This document shows positions 34,399 to 45,517 of a stretch of DNA of 64,000 nt, in pieces (position 1 is the first letter of the stretch; every line of letters begins with the position of its first letter). A model generated the notes under the pieces. That model ran no database searches. It had not been told where the DNA came from and saw only the letters and a program-made list of their open reading frames with translations. The position numbers and the translations under genes were made by a program. Source of the DNA: Streptomyces sp. NBC_01233 (GTDB taxonomy: Bacteria > Actinomycetota > Actinomycetes > Streptomycetales > Streptomycetaceae); assembly GCF_035989305.1 (NCBI RefSeq), contig NZ_CP108514.1, positions 5,746,501 through 5,810,500 on the forward strand. The letters run 5' to 3'.

Positions 34399-34770
34399 GT
34401 GACGGACTTCGATCGGATCGCGGTGGAGGACTTCCGCCCGAAGTTCCCCGCCAAGTCGACGATGGCCCGCAAGGCCGCCGACGCAGGGGTTTCGGCGACC
34501 AGGCGTGAGCTGATCAACATGGCGCGCAAGCACGGCCGGGATCTGCGGCTCGTGCATCCTGCGCACACCACCATGGACTGCGGACGGTGCGGAGCGAGAG
34601 CCAAGCACGCACTGCCGCTGTCGGAACGTACCTCCACCTGCACCGCATGCGGAGCCGTCTCGCCCAGAGACAAGAATTCCGCATACGTGATCCTGGTCCG
34701 GGCCGGTCTCGACCCGGCTGGCGCCGATCGCGTAAGACCCGACCGTCCGCAGGGCGATCGAGCAGCGTGA
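34399..34770 (+). pseudogene. tnpB: C-terminal remnant of a TnpB (IS607/IS605-type) RNA-guided nuclease
   Basis: The 123-residue frame begins right after an in-frame TAG at 34396. The sequence AVEDFRPKFPAKSTMARKA, then TRRELINMARKHGRDLRLVHPAHTT, a zinc ribbon (MDCGRCGA and CTACG) and PRDKNSAYVILVRAGL is the C-terminal third of TnpB. The RuvC II Glu (in VED) and RuvC III Asp (in RDKN) remain, but the RuvC I part and the whole N-terminal domain are gone. So this is a dead remnant of an insertion sequence. No tnpA and no clean element ends were seen. Its insertion lies upstream of mca, and could have altered that promoter. Confidence 0.85.
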
Positions 34771-34855
34771 GTCAGGAATCCCCCCTCGTCGTGGATTGCT
34801 GAGAGGAGGAGTCAATATAGAAGCCGACCGTCGCCGAATCGCAGAGGATCCTGTC

Positions 34856-35737
34856 TTGACCGAGCAGCTTCGACTGATGGCCGTCCACGCCCACCCCGAC
34901 GACGAGTCGAGCAAGGGCGCGGCCACCATGGCCAAGTACGTGTCCGAGGGGGTTCCGGTGCTGGTCGTCACCTGCACCGGTGGCGAGCGCGGCTCCGTGC
35001 TGAATCCCAAGCTCCAGGGCGACAAGTACATCGAGGAGAACATCCACGAGGTGCGCGCCAAGGAGATGGACGAGGCGCGCGAGGTCCTCGGCATCGAGCA
35101 GGAATGGCTCGGCTACGTGGACTCCGGGCTTCCGGAGGGTGACCCGCTGCCGCCGCTGCCCGAGGGCTGCTTCGCGCTCGCGGACGTCCACGAGGCCGCC
35201 GGGGAACTGGTGAAGAAGATCCGCGCCTTCAAGCCGCAGGTCGTCACCACGTACGACGAGAACGGTGGCTACCCCCACCCCGACCACATCATGACCCACA
35301 AGATCACGATGGTGGCCTTCGACGGCGCGGCCGACACCGAGAAGTACCCGGAGGGCGAGTTCGGCCCCGCGTACCAGCCGCAGAAGCTCTACTACAACCA
35401 GGGCTTCAACAAGCCGCGCACCATCGCCCTGCACGAGGCACTGCTCGCTCGCGGCATGGAGTCCCCCTACGGGGAGTGGCTGGAGCGGTGGAAGGAGTTC
35501 GAGCGCAAGGAGCGGACCCTGACCACCCACGTGCCCTGCTCGGACTTCTTCGAGATCCGTGACAAGGCGCTCATCGCGCACGCCACGCAGATCGACCCGG
35601 ACGGCGGCTGGTTCCGCGTGCCCATGGACGTCCAGAAGGAGGTCTGGCCCACCGAGGAGTACGAGCTCGCGAAGTCGCTCGTCGACACTTCCCTCCCCGA
35701 GTCCGACCTCTTCGCGGGCATCCGGGAGAATGCGTAG
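34856..35737 (+). CDS. mca: Mycothiol S-conjugate amidase
   Basis: 293-residue zinc amidase that cleaves mycothiol adducts of toxins and antibiotics, so the mercapturate can be exported. Zinc motifs AVHAHPDDES and GGYPHPDHIMTHK are intact. LVVTCTGGERGS and SPYGEWLERWKEFERKERT match the Mca rather than the MshB subgroup. I chose TTG 34856 since it gives the usual family N-terminus (LTEQLRLMAVHAHP) and AGAGGA precedes it. The small membrane gene follows after 2 bp. Confidence 0.93.
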   Translation: MTEQLRLMAVHAHPDDESSKGAATMAKYVSEGVPVLVVTCTGGERGSVLNPKLQGDKYIEENIHEVRAKEMDEAREVLGIEQEWLGYVDSGLPEGDPLPPLPEGCFALADVHEAAGELVKKIRAFKPQVVTTYDENGGYPHPDHIMTHKITMVAFDGAADTEKYPEGEFGPAYQPQKLYYNQGFNKPRTIALHEALLARGMESPYGEWLERWKEFERKERTLTTHVPCSDFFEIRDKALIAHATQIDPDGGWFRVPMDVQKEVWPTEEYELAKSLVDTSLPESDLFAGIRENA

Positions 35738-35739
35738 CT

Positions 35740-35973
35740 ATGAGCGCTACGCAGGCAGCACTGACCCAGCTCCTCCCGCTGGCGGGTGACACCTTCGACA
35801 AGAACAAGGTGACGCCCGGCATCCTGGGGTTCATCGTGTTCGCGGCCCTCGCCCTGGGGGTGTGGGCCCTGATGAAGTCCATGAACCGGCACATGGGCCG
35901 GGTGAACTTCCAGGAGGCCCCCGAGCCCGCGGCCCCGGCCGCAGGCCGGGACGGGGACACCTCCCGGGCTTAG
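35740..35973 (+). CDS. Small membrane protein downstream of mca
   Basis: 77 residues; one transmembrane helix (ILGFIVFAALALGVWALM) then a basic KSMNRHMGRV and a Pro/Ala tail. Start ATG 35740 is 2 bp after the mca stop, so it is probably co-expressed. The last codons and the stop lie inside the first copy of a 31-bp tandem repeat, so the C-terminus may vary among strains. Function unknown. Confidence 0.75.
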   Translation: MSATQAALTQLLPLAGDTFDKNKVTPGILGFIVFAALALGVWALMKSMNRHMGRVNFQEAPEPAAPAAGRDGDTSRA

Positions 35974-36045
35974 CCCGTCCGGCGGGGACACCTCCCGGGC
36001 TTAGCCCGTCCGGCGGGGACGCCTCCCGGGCTCAGCCCGTCTCCT
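35953..36045. repeat. Tandem repeat, 31 bp x 3, containing a stop codon
   Basis: Copies start at 35953, 35984 and 36015; the first two are near-perfect and the third has changes. Each contains CTCCCGGGCT, an internal palindrome. The stop of the small membrane gene is in copy 1, so copies 2 and 3 are non-coding duplicates of a gene end. Confidence 0.9.
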
Positions 36046-36188
36046 GCGGATCCTGCCGTTCGGGACGGCCCGGCCCAAGGCCCTCCCGCTCGTCGTGAGC
36101 CGCCGCCCCGTGGAAGAACGCGTGGGCGGGGCCCGCCGTGCGCGAGCCCCCGCCCGGCCGCCACGGGCGGCCGGGCCCCGTTGCCCGC

Positions 36189-39100
36189 TCACCCCGCCGG
36201 CGGGACGCCCATGATCTCCCGCGAGTGCAGGTTCGGGACCAGGCCGAGCCGCCACGCCTGCCAGCCCTCCGCCGGGTCCACGCCCCGGCCCAGGACCACC
36301 CCGTACGTCTCCAGGCAGTCCTCCAGCCGGCCGTCCCGCGCCGGATGCGCCGACTGCGCCAGCCGGGCCAGCTCCGCCCGCGCCTCCTCCGGGGCCCCCG
36401 TCACCGCGTACGGCAGCATCGTGCACCGCAGGAAGCGGGCCCAGTCCTCCCCGCGCCGGTCCCCGTACGAGATGAACAGCCGGACCGCCTCCTCGCACAG
36501 GCCGAGCGCCTGCGACAGCCGCCCGTTGCCCGCGTCGATCACCGCCAGCTCCAGACAGGTCCACGCCTCGCCGTGGGCCAGCCCGATCCGCCGGAAGTCA
36601 GCCCGCGCGTCGACCAGCAGCTGGCGGGCGAAGCCGGAGTTGCGCAGGTTGCCCGTCTGCGCCGCACGCTGGTCGCGCGTCACCCGGCCCGAGTGGTGGC
36701 GCGCGTGGGCCAGCCCGTACACGTCCCGCATCCGCGAGAACATGGTCCGGGCCCGCTCCAGCTCCCGTACCGCCCGGTCGCGCTCGCCGCTCTCCTCCAG
36801 GGCCTGCCCGAGGTAGTACTGCGTCCACGCCTCGCCGCGCGCGTCCTCCGCCTCCCGGTGCCGGGCCAGCGCCTCCCGCAGCCGCTCCACCGCCGGCCCC
36901 GGATCCCCGTCCACCACCCGGGCCCGGCCCAGCTGGGTCAGCGCCCAGGCCTGGCCGCGGTCGTCGCGGGTGCGCCCGTACAGGTCGAGGGCGAGGCGCA
37001 GCTCCTCCTCCGCCCGCGCCACGTCGCCGAACCGCAGGTGCACCTGGCCCAGCTGGAAGTGCGCCCACGCCTCGCCGTGCACGCTCTCGCTCTCCCGGTG
37101 CAGGGCCAGCGAGGACTCCAGCAGCCGCGTCGCCTCCGCCAGGTGCGCCAGGTCCCGCTCCACCGCCGCCAGCGCGTGCAGCCCCCACGCCCGGTCGCCC
37201 GCCAGCTCCGGCGGCTCCTGGAGCACGAGCGCCTCGCGGATGCGGGCCGCCGCCTCCGGCAGGTTGCCCTGGTGGTGCAGGGTGATGCCGAGGGAGACCA
37301 GGGCCATCGCCGCCCCCGCCTCCTGGTGGGCCTCCATGTACTGGTCCACCACCGAGGTCAGCGTGGTGCGCGCCTTGTCCAGCTCGCCCAGCTGGCGCGC
37401 CGCGATACCGGTACGCCACTGCACCGACCGCACCAGCCGCCCCTGCTGCCCCTTCTGCCCGTCCAGCCCTTCCCGGCCCGCCTCCACCGACTGGGTGAGC
37501 TCGTCGATCTCACCGAGCCGGTACAGGTCCCCGCGCAGCAGGCAGAAGTCGCACAGCGCACCGAGCAGGTCGAGCACCGCCTGCTGGTCCACCCCGTCCG
37601 AGTGCCGCAGCGCCGCCGTGATGAAGCTCGACTCGTCGTCCAGCCAGCGCAGCGCCGCGTCCAACGAGACGAAGCCGTGCCCGCCGAACTGGTTCGCCCG
37701 CGTCGACATCTTCCCGTCGACCATCCGGATCACCGAGTCCGCGAGCTGCGCGTAGTTGCGGATCAGCCGTTCGTGCGCCGCCGCGGCCCCGGCCCGGTCC
37801 TCGTCCGCGGCCAGCCGCCGCGCCGCGTACGCGCGCACCGCGTCGTGCATCCGGAACCGCTGGCCGCGCACCCGCTCGATCAGCCCGGCCTCCCACAGCT
37901 CCTCCAGCGTGCGCAGCGCCGCCTGCTCCGGTACGTCGGCCAGCGCGGCCGCCGCCGCACCGCCGAGGGAGGCCCGCCCGGCCAGGGGCAGGCGCCGCAG
38001 CAACTGCCGTGCCGGCTCGGCGAGGCGGGCGTCCGCGGCGCGCAGGGCGGCCTCCACCGGGTGCGCGGCGCCGCCCGCTGCGGGGACCGCGCCGTCGCGG
38101 ACCAGCGGGGCCAGCATCCGCAGGGCGAGGGGAAGCCCGCCGCTCAGCTCCACCACTTCGGCAGCGGCGCGGGCCCCTGCCTCGGCCCCGACCAGCTCCG
38201 CCCCGACCAGCTCCGCCCCGACCAGCTCCGCCGCCTCGTCCGCGGCCAGCCGCTCCACCGGCAGCTGGTACACCCACGCCGCCAGGTCCGCGGGCAGCTC
38301 CAGCGGCTCCCGCGCCGTCACCAGCACCAGGCTCTCGGAGCGCTCCGGAACCAGCACCCGCACCTGCGCCGCGTCCACCGCGTCGTCCAGCAGCACCGTC
38401 ACCGGCAGCCCCTGGAGGTGCTGGTGGTACAGCTCGCCCAGGCGCCGCACCTGCTGCTCCGCCGAGGCGCCCTCGCGGAACAGCAGCTGCTCGCGGGGCG
38501 CCCCCAGCCGGTTCATCAGGTGCAGCAGGGCCTCCCGCGTCGACAGCGGGGCCTCTGCGGGCTCCCCGCCGGTGGACCCGCCCCGCAGGTCCACCACGCA
38601 CGCGCCCCGGAACTGGTCCCGCAGTGCGTGCGCCGCCCGCAGCGCCAGGGTCGTGCGGCCCACCCCCGGCTCGCCGTGGAGCACCACGACCACCGGGCGG
38701 GTCTCCGTACTGGCCCGCGCCGCCTGTACCCACTGGGCGATCCGGGTCAGCTCGGCGCGCCGGCCCGCGAACGGGCCCGCCGGTTCCGGGAGCTGCCCGA
38801 AGGACTGCTCCAGCGCACTGCGCCGACGGGCCTCCGCGCTGCGGTCCGTGCCGCGCAGCAGCGGAGTGGCCAGGGCCGCGGGCCGGGCCACCGGCCGCGC
38901 CGCGCGCGCCGCCGTGGCCACCGCGCGCTGCTGCTCCAGGAAGGGACGGATCCCGCGTACCTCCAGCGCCGAAAGCCACTGGAGCTTCAGCTGCTCCGGC
39001 CCGCCGGGGCGGCCCAGTTCACCGGCCCGCCGGTTCGCGGCCGGCAGGTGCACGGCCGTCACCTTCGCCACCGTCGCGACCGCGCCGGCGATGCCCACGA

Positions 39101-39461
39101 CGGCGCCGACGGTCAGGGCCGTGCCGGCCGCGACGCCGAACGACAGGTCCGCCCCGATGGCGGCGGCCGCCGCGACCGCCGTCACGAGCGCCGCCGTCGA
39201 GGTGTTGCCGCGGCGGAAGGCCTCGCCGAGCGACTCGTCTCCGGCCGCCGCCTCGTCCAGGGCCCGTACGTAGGCCTCGTACTCGGGCGCCGCACTCGCG
39301 GCGAGCGCGTCCAGGGCCTCCTTGCCCCGCGCCAGCAGCGCGGCTCTGTCCACCGCCGCGCCCGCCGCACCCTGGGCACCCGCCGCCCGGCGGGCCGCCT
39401 CGTCCACGGCCCGTCCCAGCAGCTGCTCGGCCTCACCTCGATGGCTGTCCCGCATCGGCAT
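36189..39461 (-). CDS. Large STAND-type ATPase with TPR repeats and membrane segments
   Basis: 1090-residue protein. Residues about 88-137 hold two hydrophobic segments (TAALVTAVAAAAAIGA and TALTVGAVVGIAGAVATVA), so it may sit in the membrane. A NB-ARC/STAND ATPase follows: P-loop HGEPGVGRTT at 262-271, Walker B VTVLLDD at 354-360, LVLVTAREPLELP, and a winged-helix part (FRMHDAVRAYAARRLA). From about residue 640 to the end are many TPR units (for example ALVSLGITLHHQGNLPEAA and AWAHFQLGQVHLRFGDVARA). STAND proteins are signal-triggered switches; related Streptomyces proteins include AfsR-like regulators and some defence ATPases, but no DNA-binding or effector domain is seen here. Start ATG 39461 with GAGGGGG. 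Confidence 0.85.
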   Translation of the reverse strand: MPMRDSHRGEAEQLLGRAVDEAARRAAGAQGAAGAAVDRAALLARGKEALDALAASAAPEYEAYVRALDEAAAGDESLGEAFRRGNTSTAALVTAVAAAAAIGADLSFGVAAGTALTVGAVVGIAGAVATVAKVTAVHLPAANRRAGELGRPGGPEQLKLQWLSALEVRGIRPFLEQQRAVATAARAARPVARPAALATPLLRGTDRSAEARRRSALEQSFGQLPEPAGPFAGRRAELTRIAQWVQAARASTETRPVVVVLHGEPGVGRTTLALRAAHALRDQFRGACVVDLRGGSTGGEPAEAPLSTREALLHLMNRLGAPREQLLFREGASAEQQVRRLGELYHQHLQGLPVTVLLDDAVDAAQVRVLVPERSESLVLVTAREPLELPADLAAWVYQLPVERLAADEAAELVGAELVGAELVGAEAGARAAAEVVELSGGLPLALRMLAPLVRDGAVPAAGGAAHPVEAALRAADARLAEPARQLLRRLPLAGRASLGGAAAAALADVPEQAALRTLEELWEAGLIERVRGQRFRMHDAVRAYAARRLAADEDRAGAAAAHERLIRNYAQLADSVIRMVDGKMSTRANQFGGHGFVSLDAALRWLDDESSFITAALRHSDGVDQQAVLDLLGALCDFCLLRGDLYRLGEIDELTQSVEAGREGLDGQKGQQGRLVRSVQWRTGIAARQLGELDKARTTLTSVVDQYMEAHQEAGAAMALVSLGITLHHQGNLPEAAARIREALVLQEPPELAGDRAWGLHALAAVERDLAHLAEATRLLESSLALHRESESVHGEAWAHFQLGQVHLRFGDVARAEEELRLALDLYGRTRDDRGQAWALTQLGRARVVDGDPGPAVERLREALARHREAEDARGEAWTQYYLGQALEESGERDRAVRELERARTMFSRMRDVYGLAHARHHSGRVTRDQRAAQTGNLRNSGFARQLLVDARADFRRIGLAHGEAWTCLELAVIDAGNGRLSQALGLCEEAVRLFISYGDRRGEDWARFLRCTMLPYAVTGAPEEARAELARLAQSAHPARDGRLEDCLETYGVVLGRGVDPAEGWQAWRLGLVPNLHSREIMGVPPAG
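38186..38230. repeat. In-frame 15-bp x 3 repeat in the STAND gene
   Basis: Three perfect copies of CCCCGACCAGCTCCG encode the pentapeptide repeat (Ala-Glu-Leu-Val-Gly)x3 just after the nucleotide-binding core. A number divisible by three keeps the frame, so length may vary among strains. Confidence 0.9.
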
Positions 39462-39570
39462 CCCCCTCAGAGAGCTCCGGTCGGTCGATTCCCAAGTGTC
39501 GTGCGTGAGGGACGCGAACGCGAGAGAATCTGAGCGAGATCAGAGCTAACTGGAGTGAAAGGGACCGTAA

Positions 39571-40437
39571 TTGACGGACCTTGAGGAGTCGCGGGCGAGG
39601 GCCCGGAACGCCGTGGAGGGCGGCACCGGCCCGTACGCCGGCCCGGTGATCCGACGGTGGGGGACCCTGGCGCTGTGCGCGGCCGCGCTGATGCCGGTGA
39701 CGGCCGGATGCGTACCGCAGGAACCGGGTCCGGCGGACGGTTTCGCACTCCGCTACGAGAAACCGGCGGCCGCCGACCGGGCCGCGTACCGCTTCCTGCG
39801 GAACCGGGCCGTCGCCGACTTCGTGCTCGCCGACCTCAACGGCTACCTCGTCCTCCCGTACGGGGTCACCGTCGTCGCCCGCTCCTGCTCCGGCGAGGGC
39901 ACCGGCTACGCCCCCTCCGAACACCGCATCGAGCTCTGCTACGAAGACCTGGCCGAGGAACGCGCGCTGTTCGAGCAGTCGGGCTCCCACACCTCCGACG
40001 AGCAACTCGCCGAGGTCGTACGGGAGACGCTCCACCACGAGGCCGGCCACGCCCTCGTGGACGCGCTGGACCTCCCGGACGAGGGGGCCCGCGCCGAGGA
40101 GGACGCCGCCGACGACTTCGCCCGGCTGATGCTGCTGCGCGGCCACCCGGAGGGCGAGGAGACCCTCCTGACCGCCGCCCGCGCCTACGACCTCGCGGCG
40201 GCCGCCGACCCCGCGCCGGACCCGGAGGTCCCGATGGACCTCGAGGGCCTTGAGGTCGCCGAGGACGAACACGCCCCGCCCGCCGCCCGCGCGGAGGCCC
40301 ACCGCTGCGCCGTCCACGCCGCGGCCCCCACCCGCCACCCGTCCCTCGCCACCCCGTCCCGCGCGACCTGCGCAGCCACCTGGACCAAGACCCGCGAGGC
40401 CTGGCTGAAGGACCTGGAACCCCTGCTCAGGGCGTAA
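39571..40437 (+). CDS. DUF4344 putative metallopeptidase, membrane-anchored or lipoprotein
   Basis: 288 residues from TTG 39571. The N-terminus is long and polar before a hydrophobic stretch ending AGC (TLALCAAALMPVTAGC), so lipidation at that Cys is plausible, with a later real start. The core has a zinc-protease HHEAGHALVDALDLP with HExxH, and DFARLMLLRG downstream, as in DUF4344 putative metallopeptidases. Four Cys in the mature part (SCSGE, ELCYE, HRCAV, ATCAAT) could form disulfides. No neighbour suggests a target. Confidence 0.75.
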   Translation: MTDLEESRARARNAVEGGTGPYAGPVIRRWGTLALCAAALMPVTAGCVPQEPGPADGFALRYEKPAAADRAAYRFLRNRAVADFVLADLNGYLVLPYGVTVVARSCSGEGTGYAPSEHRIELCYEDLAEERALFEQSGSHTSDEQLAEVVRETLHHEAGHALVDALDLPDEGARAEEDAADDFARLMLLRGHPEGEETLLTAARAYDLAAAADPAPDPEVPMDLEGLEVAEDEHAPPAARAEAHRCAVHAAAPTRHPSLATPSRATCAATWTKTREAWLKDLEPLLRA

Positions 40438-40499
40438 CCCGACCGCCCGTTCGCGAGTTGTAGCGAATGTCGCAACAGCTCTCGATGGGGAAGAGCGCC

Positions 40500-41807
40500 A
40501 TGAACCACATACCGGTCGCCTCGTACGCCAGGACATCGCAGGACACGCCTCAACGCGACGCACGCGGCGTGCGCCACCAGCACCGCATCAACGAACGCAC
40601 GGCCCGCGAGCACGGCTGCGTCGTCGTCGCCACGTACACGGACAACGCGCGTAACGCGACCAAGGACGACCGGGAGCGGCCCGGCTTCGACCACCTCCTC
40701 GCCGACCTCCACCGGGGCCATGCTTTCGCCGCCGGCCCGCTGCGAGGCGTCGTCACCGTCGCGGACGACCGCCTCTACCGCAGGCCGGAGGACTTCATCC
40801 GCTTCATGGCGGCGCTCACCTCGGCACCGGGCCGGGTGTACGTCGACCGCGACGGCCTGCGGGATCCGTACACCAAGGCCGGCCTCCTGCAAGGCGCGGA
40901 GTGCCTCCAGGGGGCCCTGGCCGAGGGGGAGACGCGCAGCCGCCGGGTCCGGGACTGGCACTGGTCGCGCGCGATGGACGGACTGCCGCACAGTGGGCCG
41001 AGGCCGTTCGGGTGGCAGGAGGACCGGCAGACCCTGCACCCGGTGGAGGCGGAACTCGTCCGCAAGGCGATCGAGGATCGCATCGGCGGCCGTTCCATGG
41101 GGCAGGTGGCGCGAGAGTGGGCTGCGCTGGGCGCCACGGGAACGCGCGGCGGCCGCCCGAACCCGCAGACGGTCACGCAGATCATCACGGCGCCGAGAGT
41201 GTGCGGCTTTCGCGCCAACCGGGGGGAGCTGCTGATCGATCCGGGCACGGAGCGGCCGCTGGTCGGTGCCTGGCAAGCCATCGTCACACCTGAGCAGTGG
41301 ACTGCTGTCTGTGCGACGTTCTCGGCCGGGAGTCTCTACATGCACCGGGGCCCGCTCAGTCCGCGATTGACCGATCGCAAGGCCGGTCCGAAGTATCTCG
41401 TCAGCGGATTCCTGCGCTGTGGGTTGGAGCTGGTGGGTGGTGGCAGGTGCGATCAGCTCATGGGGGGAGGCAAGAGCGCCAGCCGGAAGAGCCCGTACAA
41501 CTACATCTGCGCCTCGGGCCGCGGCTGTGGGCGGTGTGCCATCAGTGGGCCCCTCGTGGAGGAGGCCATCGAGAGGCTGCTCTTTCCCGTAGGCGTGCAG
41601 GGCCGGGTCCGGCTGCCGGAGCCGGTACGGCTGCGATGGCAGTCAGGCGAGATGGGGTTCGAGGAGAAGCGGAAGGTGATCGCCTCGGTCTTCACCCACT
41701 TCGTGATCAAACCTGGAAGGAAGGGCTGTGGCACCTGGGACCACTCCCGCGTGGTTCCGGTATGGAAGTGGGCTGATCGCATCGGAGCCGCCGAACCGGC
41801 GGCCTGA
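40500..41807 (+). CDS. Large serine recombinase, compact form
   Basis: 435-residue site-specific recombinase. The resolvase domain opens IPVASYARTSQD with probable nucleophile Ser13, and has the active-site DDRLYRRPEDF. The recombinase domain is GPRPFGWQEDRQTLHPVEAE to PQTVTQIITAPRVCGFRANR. A zinc ribbon follows (LRCGLELVGGGRC and CASGRGCGRC). Then the chain goes almost directly from VEEAIERLLFP to FEEKRKVIASVFTHFVI, without the long coiled coil that controls integration versus excision in phage integrases. There are no phage or conjugation genes nearby, so it is a stranded or minimal element. Start ATG 40500. Confidence 0.85.
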   Translation: MNHIPVASYARTSQDTPQRDARGVRHQHRINERTAREHGCVVVATYTDNARNATKDDRERPGFDHLLADLHRGHAFAAGPLRGVVTVADDRLYRRPEDFIRFMAALTSAPGRVYVDRDGLRDPYTKAGLLQGAECLQGALAEGETRSRRVRDWHWSRAMDGLPHSGPRPFGWQEDRQTLHPVEAELVRKAIEDRIGGRSMGQVAREWAALGATGTRGGRPNPQTVTQIITAPRVCGFRANRGELLIDPGTERPLVGAWQAIVTPEQWTAVCATFSAGSLYMHRGPLSPRLTDRKAGPKYLVSGFLRCGLELVGGGRCDQLMGGGKSASRKSPYNYICASGRGCGRCAISGPLVEEAIERLLFPVGVQGRVRLPEPVRLRWQSGEMGFEEKRKVIASVFTHFVIKPGRKGCGTWDHSRVVPVWKWADRIGAAEPAA

Positions 41808-41854
41808 TGGCCCTGTCATGAGCCGCACATCGGGCGGTGCGGCAGGATGGGGCC

Positions 41855-43909
<2,055 letters not shown>

Positions 43910-44167
43910 ACCGGTCGGAGTACCGTCAATTCCGGTTGTCGCACACCAGTTCAGAAACGCGCTATCTACCTGCGCTGCGGCTGAATGTCATGTTCACTGC
44001 CTAATCTCGTGTCGTTGGCGAGTCACTGTTTCGGCAGTCACCGGGATGGCGCACTGGGGGGTGCGCGCAAGGGGGGAAGCGGGGGCAGCGGGCCGGGGGG
44101 CCCGCTGTGCGCTCCCGGGGGGTTTGCTGATCGCCGCCGGGGGGGCGGCGGGTCTGTGGGGGGCATT

Positions 44168-45517
44168 TTGTACACATCTGTGTTCATTGTTGTCATTTCG
44201 CTGGCGCTCTTCTGGATGGCCGCATTCACGCTCTGGTGGCAGATGCACGCGTGGCGGACCCCCGAGGTACTCGCCTCGACCCGCTTCGACCGTCCCGACG
44301 GGGAGGGCCGCCTGGCCTTCTCCCTGCTGCTGCCCGCCCGCCACGAGCAGGCGGTCCTGGAACACACCATCGACCGGCTCCTGGAGTCGAGCCACACCGA
44401 CTACGAGATCATCGTGATCGTCGGGCACGACGACCCCGAGACCGCCGCCGTCGCCGAACGGGCCGCCGCCCGCGAGCCGGCCCGCGTCCGGGTCGTCGTC
44501 GACCACCACGAGACGAAGAACAAGCCGAAGGCCCTCAACACCGCCCTGCCGTCCTGCCGCGGTGACATCGTCGGAGTCTTCGACGCCGAGGACCAGGTGC
44601 ACCCCGAGCTCCTCGCCCACGTCGACCACGCCTTCCGCTCCACCGGCGCCGACGTGGTCCAGGGCGGGGTCCAGCTCATCAACTTCCACTCCAGCTGGTA
44701 CAGCCTGCGCAACTGCCTGGAGTACTTCTTCTGGTTCCGCTCCCGGCTGCACCTGCACGCCGAGAAGGGCTTCATCCCGCTCGGCGGCAACACCGTCTTC
44801 GTCCGCACCGAGGTGCTGCGCGAGGCCGGCGGCTGGGACCAGAACTGCCTCGCCGAGGACTGCGACCTCGGGGTGCGGCTTTCCTCGGTCGGCAAGAAGG
44901 TGGTCGTCGCGTACGACTGCGACATGGTGACCCGCGAGGAGACGCCCGGCTCGCTGATCAGCCTGCTCAAGCAGCGCACCCGCTGGAACCAGGGATTCCT
45001 CCAGGTGTACCGCAAGAAGGACTGGCAGCAGCTGCCGGGGCGAGGCCAGCGCTGGCTCGCCCGCTACACGCTGATGACGCCCTTCATGCAGGCCGCGTCC
45101 GGTGTGATCATCCCGCTCAACTTCGCCGTCGCGGTCTTCCTCGACGTACCGGTCGGCATCGCGATCATCACCTTCCTCCCCATGATCACGGCGATGGTGA
45201 CCTTCGTCTTCGAGATCGTCGGCCTGCACGACTTCGGCCGGCAGTACGGCCTGCGCGTCCGCTTCGTGCACTACCTCAAGCTCGTCGTCGGCGGCCCGTT
45301 CTACCAGGTGATGCTCGCGGGCGCCGCGATCCGCGCCGTCTGGCGCGAGCAGCGCGGCCGCAACGAGTGGGAACTGACGAGCCACACCGGCGCCCACCTG
45401 ACGGCCGTGACCTCCGCGACGGCCGTGACCTCCGCGACGGCCGCGACCGCAGTGAGCGCCATCCCCTCCGCCGCCGCCTCCGCCTCCACCGCGATCCGAG
45501 AGGACAGCCGCCAGTGA
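44168..45517 (+). CDS. Processive family 2 glycosyltransferase (membrane)
   Basis: About 449 residues. I favour TTG 44168, which has GTGGGGGGC upstream and starts right at the first transmembrane helix (SVFIVVISLALFWMAAFTLWW). The frame is open upstream but Gly-rich and unlike protein. GT2 motifs: LLPARHEQ, the nucleotide-sugar DxD as VGVFDAEDQVHP, GGNTVFVRTEVL, the catalytic AEDCDLG, and the processive-synthase QRTRWNQGF (QxxRW). Three or four membrane helices follow (for example FMQAASGVIIPLNFAVAVF). This is the layout of cellulose/hyaluronan-like synthases. The tail has an 18-bp repeat (45401-45436 and on) giving Ala/Thr/Val-rich text. It overlaps the next gene by 4 bp. Confidence 0.85.
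   Translation: MYTSVFIVVISLALFWMAAFTLWWQMHAWRTPEVLASTRFDRPDGEGRLAFSLLLPARHEQAVLEHTIDRLLESSHTDYEIIVIVGHDDPETAAVAERAAAREPARVRVVVDHHETKNKPKALNTALPSCRGDIVGVFDAEDQVHPELLAHVDHAFRSTGADVVQGGVQLINFHSSWYSLRNCLEYFFWFRSRLHLHAEKGFIPLGGNTVFVRTEVLREAGGWDQNCLAEDCDLGVRLSSVGKKVVVAYDCDMVTREETPGSLISLLKQRTRWNQGFLQVYRKKDWQQLPGRGQRWLARYTLMTPFMQAASGVIIPLNFAVAVFLDVPVGIAIITFLPMITAMVTFVFEIVGLHDFGRQYGLRVRFVHYLKLVVGGPFYQVMLAGAAIRAVWREQRGRNEWELTSHTGAHLTAVTSATAVTSATAATAVSAIPSAAASASTAIREDSRQ

Noticed and set aside
36138..39533. 1131-codon plus-strand frame opposite the STAND gene
   Set aside because: Arg/Leu/Pro-rich shadow; the minus strand has the P-loop, winged helix and TPR repeats.
43985..44167. Upstream start for the GT2 glycosyltransferase at ATG 43985
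   Set aside because: It would add about 60 Gly/Arg-rich residues with no family match ahead of the first membrane helix; TTG 44168 has a better ribosome site.
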